NCBI GenBank assembly: GCA_028023455.1
Contig: JAQFVV010006208.1
Span: 3,330,963 to 3,394,962 of the forward strand
From: Epiperipatus broadwayi
Lineage: Eukaryota > Onychophora > Udeonychophora > Euonychophora > Peripatidae
Length of the DNA: 64,000 bases
Direction: 5' to 3'
The position numbers were made by a program, and so were the translations under genes. The notes beneath the pieces were generated by a model. It was not told the DNA's origin. It searched no databases and saw nothing but the letters and a program-made list of their open reading frames with translations. Shown one piece after another: positions 57,201 to 64,000 of the stretch. How positions within the stretch are numbered: position 1 is the stretch's first letter; each line of letters opens with the position of its first letter.

Positions 57201-58439
57201 AAAGTGAATTAAAAAGTCATTAACTTTTTTCAATCACAATAGGAAAAACTTTTTTAATTAATGTACTTTTCCCTACACCCTGACTATAAAATGGTTAAAA
57301 AAGGGAATTCTTAAGGGTTGTACAGATTAGAACAGAACTACCATGAAAATATAAGTGAAGATAGAGCTAGTCCAGCAGCTGCTCCATGTTTATTATGGAG
57401 TTTGGATTCACATGCAAGAAGAGTGTTCCAGTGATCCATAACCCTAATTTAGACAAAAGTGACTGGCTTCCCTATCCAATCCTAAACTAACTGGAGCTGA
57501 TTGAACACCAGTAGTTACCTGGATTATACCTTTCCCAATGATATCAAGAAGCTAGTCTACTGTGTAGAAAGAACTAGCTTTCCCAGAGTCCATCAGTTGC
57601 TGAAAAGTTAATTATACATATGTTTTAACTATATGCAGAAAACTGTAAATAAACGTACTTCATCATATGTATATAAAGTGATGGTACTGAGTTATTTTAA
57701 ATAATTCCTTTAAAATGACATTTAAAATACATAATGTAAAAGTAAAGAATTGACTCATACATTTTATATTTTATAAAAGAAAAACTAGACTCCAAATGTT
57801 TTCTAGATTGGAAAACAAAGGAACTTGCTGGAGTATTTTTTTTCAAGATGTTTATAATTAATCAAAAATAACTAGCCAAAGATTGGTAATACTTTTATTT
57901 AAAAAAATGGATTTTTTTTTATGAAGGGCCATCAAAGAATGATTAAAATTATTATTTTATATATACATGTATACATGAAATTTATGTATACTTTCAACAG
58001 GGAATTAATTGTGAAAACTATATTTTTAATAATTTTATTATTTTGACAAATTAAAAATATCATATGATGTAAATGTCAGTGTGCGCATACATTTCTATGT
58101 GTATACACAACATATATATTAAATCAGTAATTATATATTATAAAAAATGAATTTCATTTATATGTTAATGGCAATTCAAATATGTTCATAAATTATACAT
58201 GTCTGTGTGCTGATGTATAGTTGTTTTATGCAAACCTATTGAAACATATATGTAAATCACAATGTGATAGCTTATTGTTTGTATATTAATCAAAATCATA
58301 AGGTTTAATTTATATTATATAGCCATATTCTGCAGACCTTAATTTCATTTTTTTATTGCAATGAACTTACTCAATCCTAAATAGTTTTAGAATAGTATCT
58401 GTTGTATTATCTCTTTCTTACAGTAACAGGTATATAGGG
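57201..58439. other. AT-rich spacer
   Basis: 57290-57620 is less AT-rich but no frame or domain is recognised. Confidence 0.4.
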
Positions 58440-59155
58440 AAGGGCCATTCAGGGTTTAGAGTTGATGGAGGTAGGCGGTGTTGTATTTTATGATAAGTTT
58501 CTGACAGTTCTACTGTAGAAGTCTATAGTCTTTATATCCAATGTTATGCAGTTCAGGAATATATTTGCTGATATTGTCTTTCCTGTCCAATTCAAACTTG
58601 CATAATTGAAGGTTGCGATGTTAGAAGGCTTTAAGACCAGCAAGTGATGAAACCATGAACCCGTATTGATTGAATACTCATTTTGTAATTTAATGTGGGT
58701 AAATCATGTTGTATGTTGAGATCCAGGTATTTAATACTGTTGAGGCTATCTTCAGTTTCAAAGGTTAATGTGAGATTTAGCATGGGAGATTTCTTATTGG
58801 ATTTGAGAGATTACTGTATTGAGTGTGCAGATGAATAGGTCAACAACATAATGAATATATATAATAGGGATGGATATGAGGCATGATGTATTGGAATGAT
58901 TCTTTCTTCGGTGATATTCACAAAAATGCTAGAAATGAGACCACTAATTAGTAGTCCCATGGGCCATCCGTCTTCCATTTTGCAATATATTGTGACAGTC
59001 AGTCTTAAATGACTGGCACAAAGATGGCTGCAAGCATAGTTGCAGCCAGAATAAACATATATAAAAAAATAGAAGGTTGGACTGTGCAAGTATATTTTCA
59101 CTTCATTTGCACATGTAACATATTTTAAATTAAAAAAGAAGATAAATGGTGACAA
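58440..59155 (-). pseudogene. Penelope-type reverse transcriptase remnant
   Basis: The minus strand gives YCKMEDGWPMGLLISGLISS, then IFVNITEERI, corresponding to the D-G-x-x-M-G-S-x-x-S block of Penelope-like reverse transcriptases with S changed to L. After a gap, where the catalytic Y-V-D-D would lie, comes LTLTFETEDSLNSIKYLDLN (the usual I-x-F-L-D-L block) and MSIQSIRVHGFI. Stops and substitutions show decay. It may or may not belong to the same family as P1 and P2. Confidence 0.6.
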
Positions 59156-60183
59156 TACATTTTAAATGTACAATCATATACATTTAAAGTGAAATGCATA
59201 TTTTTTTTCTGTTTTACTAATGTGTCATTTTTGATATGGTGGAGGGAATGGGAAATTTAAATGTAAACAACCCAGCAGCTAAATATGTTTTATTTTTAAA
59301 TTATCAAGTTTTGATATATATTTTTATTTTTGGATTACATGTTGAAAATAAATTTATGTACAAAATTTTTAAAATAATGTTAACCTTGTTACAACACATA
59401 ATCTTTATAAAAAAAATTTGTTTTCTTTGTTAGAATATAGTTTTGATGACCACAGGCAAGTCAGTAACTTCTCTATTTTGTTATATTTTTATAGAAAATT
59501 GTAAAAGCATATAAATAGTCATTCGGCTTGACACCTGCAGATTAAAAATTAATTAAAACATGGGATAGGAATGTAAATCACTAATAGTATATAAAAAAAA
59601 TTATTAAACAGATTTAAAAAAAAGATAAGAAAAGTTTTCATAGAAGAAAGATAGTTTAATATTGAAAAAAGCAATAGTTTGTAGAGGGGACCCTGTAATG
59701 GGGGAGATAGGTAGGTGCTGATCAGGTGATATAGGGGCATTAGATGCATTCATTCAGGTCAGAATATTGAGGTCAGCTGAGTTGAAGGCAGTGAGTTCAA
59801 TACGTGCAGTTAAAATCAATTGAAGCATTTTCGATTGATGATTGATTCAAGCATTCACACAGAGATTGCTTCTTTGACTTCATTTGAAGCGACTTAGATG
59901 TTTGATATTGCTTTTCAAAGAGTGTATAATTGACAGTAAAAATTCAAAGTCATCTCCAGCTATAATCATGTCCAATCCGAAGAAATAAATACTACAAATA
60001 GAAATATAGAAAGGAATCGGGAATGTGACCAGAAAAAGTTTGTTGAAAGAAATAGATTCGATGGAAAGATATCACCAGTTAGTTAAAGAATTAATGTAAT
60101 AATTTCAACAAGATATACAATTTTAAAGTGAATCCATTTGAAGTAAAAATCAAAGATGTCTAACCAGCCTGAAGAGCCAGAGG
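59156..60183. other. AT-rich spacer
   Basis: No gene or repeat is recognised. The last 400 bp are less AT-rich. Confidence 0.4.
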
Positions 60184-60510
60184 ATGCCATTAAAATCAAT
60201 TAAAACCGAAGCGCAGCCCACCAAAATGGAAAGAATAAAATCAAGACTGAGTATTATTGCCCAAGCAAACATGGAGTAGAGGACCCAATTTAGTGCATTC
60301 ACACTTCTCAAGATCGATGTAGCCACCAAGTTATGTGACTCTCTGCCCATTCAAAAATATAGCTGTCTACAAACTATTTTTGCCTGCCATCCACAGAAGT
60401 CCCCTGCTCATGACTTATGTATCTCCTTCAAAAGCCCTCAGCCAGGAAGAAAACGAAGCCTTGGGGAAGTAAACCCATTTATATTTCTTAAATATAATTA
60501 TTTTTTTTTG
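60184..60510 (+). other. Exon-like frame with one internal stop, unidentified
   Basis: A frame reads MPLKSIKTEAQPTKMERIKS, RLSIIAQANME, one TAG, then RTQFSAFTLLKIDVATKLCD, SLPIQKYSCLQTIFACHPQK and SPAHDLCISFKSPQPGRKRS. The overlapping frame from 60156 begins MSNQPEEPEDAIKIN. Base composition differs from the flanks. It might be decayed retroelement or exon sequence. No family is recognised. Confidence 0.25.
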
Positions 60511-60803
60511 CATGTGATTTAAATATTTCTTACGAATGATTTGTTTTTGTTTTTATTGTTATAGCTATAATCAGATAGTGAGGAATTATGTAACCTTTTA
60601 TATGTATTTGATCAATGATTTTTTTTTATTATTATTAATTCTATATGTGATTCAATAGATCTTATTTACCAAAATAAATTTTAGTATATTACGAATATTA
60701 TAGATTAAAGATTTAAGGGAGGTAGATTACTCGTAAAGTTAGATACACACAAGTGGTAGGCATTAGTCTGTTTGCCCACTTTAGTCTTATTTTATTACAT
60801 AAA

Positions 60804-61099
60804 TATCCGCTACGTGCAGGATTAGTATACAGTCAATAACTGTTCTTTTCTTCAAGAATGTATCTTTTAAAAAAATGGGTCATTAAATCTACCTTCCCAT
60901 TTAGTTGAAAGTCTATGGAGTGCGTGGATTCATTTATAGATAACTCTATCTTTTTAATCCGGCACATGCAGGATTCAATACATTATAATTTATTCCATCC
61001 GCTACATGCAGGATAATAATAATAATAATAGTAAAAAAAAAATAAGGGAATAAATATGTCTATTAGTTCTTTGTTTGGATGATCCGCTACAGGCAAGAT
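60804..61099 (+). repeat. Four copies of an 18-bp motif, ATCCGCTACRTGCAGGAT
   Basis: Copies at 60804-60821 (ATCCGCTACGTGCAGGAT), 60957-60974 (ATCCGGCACATGCAGGAT), 60997-61014 (CATCCGCTACATGCAGGAT) and 61082-61099 (ATCCGCTACAGGCAAGAT). Spacing is irregular (about 153, 40 and 85 bp), so it is not a simple tandem array. Confidence 0.8.
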
Positions 61100-62827
61100 C
61101 AATTGAGGAACTCTCTTATTTAAATATTATAAATTGCGGTTGAATAATAACACCAAATAATCTTTATTAAATTAAGAAAAGAGACAGAGAGTTGTTTAAT
61201 GAAACACGTACCTACCATGGATCACATATATATTGTAATCACGTATAGGATAATTTATCATATAAAATATTGTAGAGTGTGCAAGCGAAGATGAAACAGA
61301 CCATTCTATCCCATTTGAGTAAATATGGGGGTTTTGATTAAAGTTTCATAGTGTGTTTCGTATTTATATATTTTTGTTATTTCATTTATTTGTAATATTA
61401 CAATAAAATTAAGGGCTAAATAAATACGGAGATAGAATATTAAAATTTCAACATTGTGCTGTGTAATTTGGTAAATGTTTTATCGTGTATCCTCCTTTGT
61501 TAGCTAAGCAACAAACCACTTTCCCGAGATAAAGAGTAGATAAGCTAGCCTGGGATTAATCTCTATCGGGACATAGAGTAATTCGTTAGAATATCCATCT
61601 TTCTAGTGATTTATTAAATAAAGCATCTATATTATTGAATTTATTAAGTCAAAAAGGGATTAACCCTTATCTAAATTATGCAGTCATATCCCTCTGGGGA
61701 GGGAGCAATCTTTTCTCAGAGGTGGTGCATAAAGGTCTTGGTGAACCGGATCTTTCAAAGGTATGAATGTAATAATTTCCTTTTAGGATGCAATTCTAGA
61801 AAATAATAAATGATGGTGTCTAACTGAATGCCTGCAATCATTGCTCGGTTGCATAACACGCATTTCATGTTCAATGCGGGTATACGGGTAAGACAGTCAG
61901 ACGGACCGGTATAATATATTGTTAAATGTAGCCATAGTCATTATGGATCCATGTTAGACAATCTGTAATAAAATATATTTTGTGGGGGCTGTAGAGTGTG
62001 TATTGTAATGTTTGTTTGAGTAACTTTGTGAAAGTATTTCTCTATATGCTCATCGTATATTTATTATTATATTTTCTATTTCTGTGAATACTATTATATA
62101 TATATCATTTACAAAAAGGGAATATTGAATCATTCATTATTAATTTGTATTAATTTTCTTGTAATATAGTCTAGAATTGAGATGTTGGTCAAGCATGAGG
62201 AAACAATAAATAACCATATTGAGAGTATGTTAAACTGCCTGTTTGACGTACTGATAATATTTATGTATATATTTTTTAAACTTTATTTTGTGTGTGTGTG
62301 TAAATTATTGATCAGCTTTTCCTAAACATGTTGAATGGGAAAATAGTTTGCTGAATTTATAAAAGTTGCCTTTATTCTATTAAACATTGCAGGTCACAAA
62401 GTTAGAGATAAAAAATTTTCTATAAAATTAATTAAATCTTGAACTTTCTTCTTAGGCTCTCATGAGTTCTGTTAAGCTTAAAAGAAGATTTTCCCCCAGG
62501 TTTATGAATATTTCGCTGTCATGTATAGAGGTTTCTCCATAAAAGCTTATTGAAGTGATAGATCTATAACAAATGAAAATATATCCATAGTTACCATAGG
62601 AAGAAGCTGCTTATTGATGCTATAGATAAAAAAAAAAAGAAAATATATCCATAGTAACCATTGGAAGAGGCTAATCTTTAAGTTATGATCTTCCTTGTGG
62701 GTGAATGGCAAGCAGAAAATATGGCTAATGTTTGTATTAGATTCTATAGCTAATGAGGACCCTGTCTATCATCATCTAAAGTAGTGATAGAAAATAGTTC
62801 TCTTTAAGTATAGCTATAATAAGCCTT
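61100..62827. other. No gene identified
   Basis: 61490-61930 is richer in G+C and contains TTTCCCGAGATAAAGAG with a loose inverted partner CTCTATCGGGA. No open frame or known RNA is recognised. The region 62565-62660 holds a short direct repeat (AAAATATATCCATAGTNACC, GGAAGA). Confidence 0.35.
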
Positions 62828-63262
62828 ATTAAAACAGGCAAAACTCTCCATACAGTAGTGCCACTCAGTGCAAGCCAGAGTAATCAATAGATGCCAGAAG
62901 GCTTGTACATAAAATCCCTTATCTAGTGCCTACTCATCCAATATCCCCAGACTAGTTTCTAGCTTGTATCTCATCAGTGAGATTTGGATCTGAGAGCACT
63001 ATACCTAGATCTTAGCATCTAATACAACCCTCTAGCAGCCACTGTTTATCCCTACTTAACTATAAAACTATGAGACTAAAATTAAAAATGATATTGAATA
63101 AGTAGACACTAGATAAGATTTTATGCACAAGCCTTCTGGCATCCATTGATTACTCTGGCTTGCACTGAGTGGCGCTACTGTATGGAGAGTTTTGCCTGTT
63201 TTAATAATAGTTATGAGCAAGTATAAGAAATGATGATCATGTGAAGATCAGTGGTTTATAGT
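62828..63262. mobile_element. Family A hairpin (copy A7)
   Basis: TTAAAACAGGCAAAACTCTC at the left and GAGAGTTTTGCCTGTTTTAA at the right form the TIRs, flanked by TA on both sides. The interior matches A3 and A4. The core at 62944-62982 (minus) is damaged by a deletion in stem II, so this copy is probably inactive. Confidence 0.85.
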
Positions 63263-64000
63263 AAGCCTTGATATAGACATTATATTTGGCATCTGTAATG
63301 TGAGACCATTGATCAAATAACAATGGATTATAAAAACTAATCAATTGAATTAATAAAACAGACCTAGACCTCAAGATAAAATAAGTTGGTAATCAAATGT
63401 TTTGTTTTATTGTTATTCAATAATAAAAGAAAGTCGATTTTTCTACCAGTCAATACTTTGATGCATATTCATAAATTCAGCATATTGATAGTATACTTGT
63501 CTTATTAACCTGCATACTATCTTTCAAACAAATATAAAAGTAAAACTAATATATATATATATATATTGTAATGGTATACATATGCTGTTATATTATTTTA
63601 AAATTAAAATAAAAGGGGAAAATAATTGTAGATAAAATTGATTTTTTAAAAATATAAAAGAAAATTAAAATACACCTTTACCCCGCTTAGTGATGGCAAT
63701 TGGTCATCCAAAACTCATCGTTAAGCAAGAATATCGTATACAGAATATGTATTTATAATGGGGGTCTATGGGAAAAAAATTGGTCGGTTCCAGTCGACTA
63801 CATAAAATATCTACATTGGTTTTCAAGCTCAAAGATTTTCTTGATTTTTTTCATGGCAATGATGATAAAATACGGTATTTAAAAGAAAAGTTTTATATCA
63901 CTAGGAAAAAAAAAGCATATTTTCACTGTTTATTAAAAAGTACAGCAAAAAGAAAGTGAAACTAAATTTGAATTTAAGAGTTTTTATATTCTTACACAGA
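63263..64000. other. AT-rich sequence with a possible repeat end
   Basis: CTTAGTGATGGCAAT at 63688 matches TTTAGTGATGGCAAT at 45569, suggesting a shared dispersed element whose other part (TATAATGGGGGTCTATGGGA) is seen only here. The two open frames at 63700-63959 show no domain. Confidence 0.35.

Noticed and set aside
58811-59155. 114-residue minus-strand ORF as an intact membrane protein
   Set aside because: The hydrophobic N-terminal part is AT-rich noise; only the middle block matches a decayed reverse transcriptase.

Overview
The window is animal nuclear DNA: very AT-rich, gene-poor and dense in mobile elements. It holds non-LTR retrotransposons, Penelope-like elements, hAT and Merlin DNA transposons, tRNA-like SINEs and several families of inverted-repeat (hairpin) elements. 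The best guess is a mollusc, perhaps a coleoid cephalopod. This rests on a single-exon C2H2 zinc-finger array, a GTF2IRD2-type hAT transposase and abundant tRNA-like SINEs; it is an inference, and other invertebrates such as arachnids remain possible.

Only one intact coding gene is convincing: a 448-residue protein on the minus strand (23193-24539) made of exactly sixteen C2H2 zinc fingers. All other protein-like sequence looks like transposon debris or unresolved exon-like fragments.

Layout. 0-11 kb: LINE 3' remnant, exon-like fragments near 3.0-3.5 kb, a broken Merlin transposase (4.15-5.0 kb), a long palindrome (6.0-6.9 kb), an array of family B hairpin repeats (8.1-9.6 kb), an RTE LINE end and a non-autonomous hAT with an exact 8-bp target duplication. 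12-23 kb: an inverted-repeat element, a fresh 335-bp triple tandem repeat, a LINE fragment, families A, D and E, SINEs and a 242-bp tandem duplication. 23-25 kb: the zinc-finger gene. 25-36 kb: mostly AT-rich spacer with family A, B and D hairpins. 36.7-39.7 kb: a nearly complete hAT element with broken transposase and an exact 8-bp target duplication. 41-52 kb: SINE, complex repeats and nested copies of one LINE family, one of them split by a palindromic Penelope-like insertion. 52-57 kb: family E hairpin and a diverged long repeat with further insertions, including a second Penelope-like element. 58-64 kb: a Penelope-type reverse transcriptase remnant, a repeated 18-bp motif and a last family A hairpin.

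The most interesting signal is not a protein. At least four families of hairpin repeats (here A, B, D, E) each carry a motif with the layout of a minimal hammerhead self-cleaving ribozyme: a CUGANGA core, a short stem II, GAAA, a tiny and usually palindromic stem III, a UH cleavage site, and a stem I that closes the fold. Families D and B fit best. Because many copies are inverted repeats, several carry the motif on both strands. Families D and E join it to a tRNA-like (pol III-type) stretch, an arrangement known from the Sm-alpha SINE of schistosomes. All ribozyme calls are read from sequence by eye and are untested.
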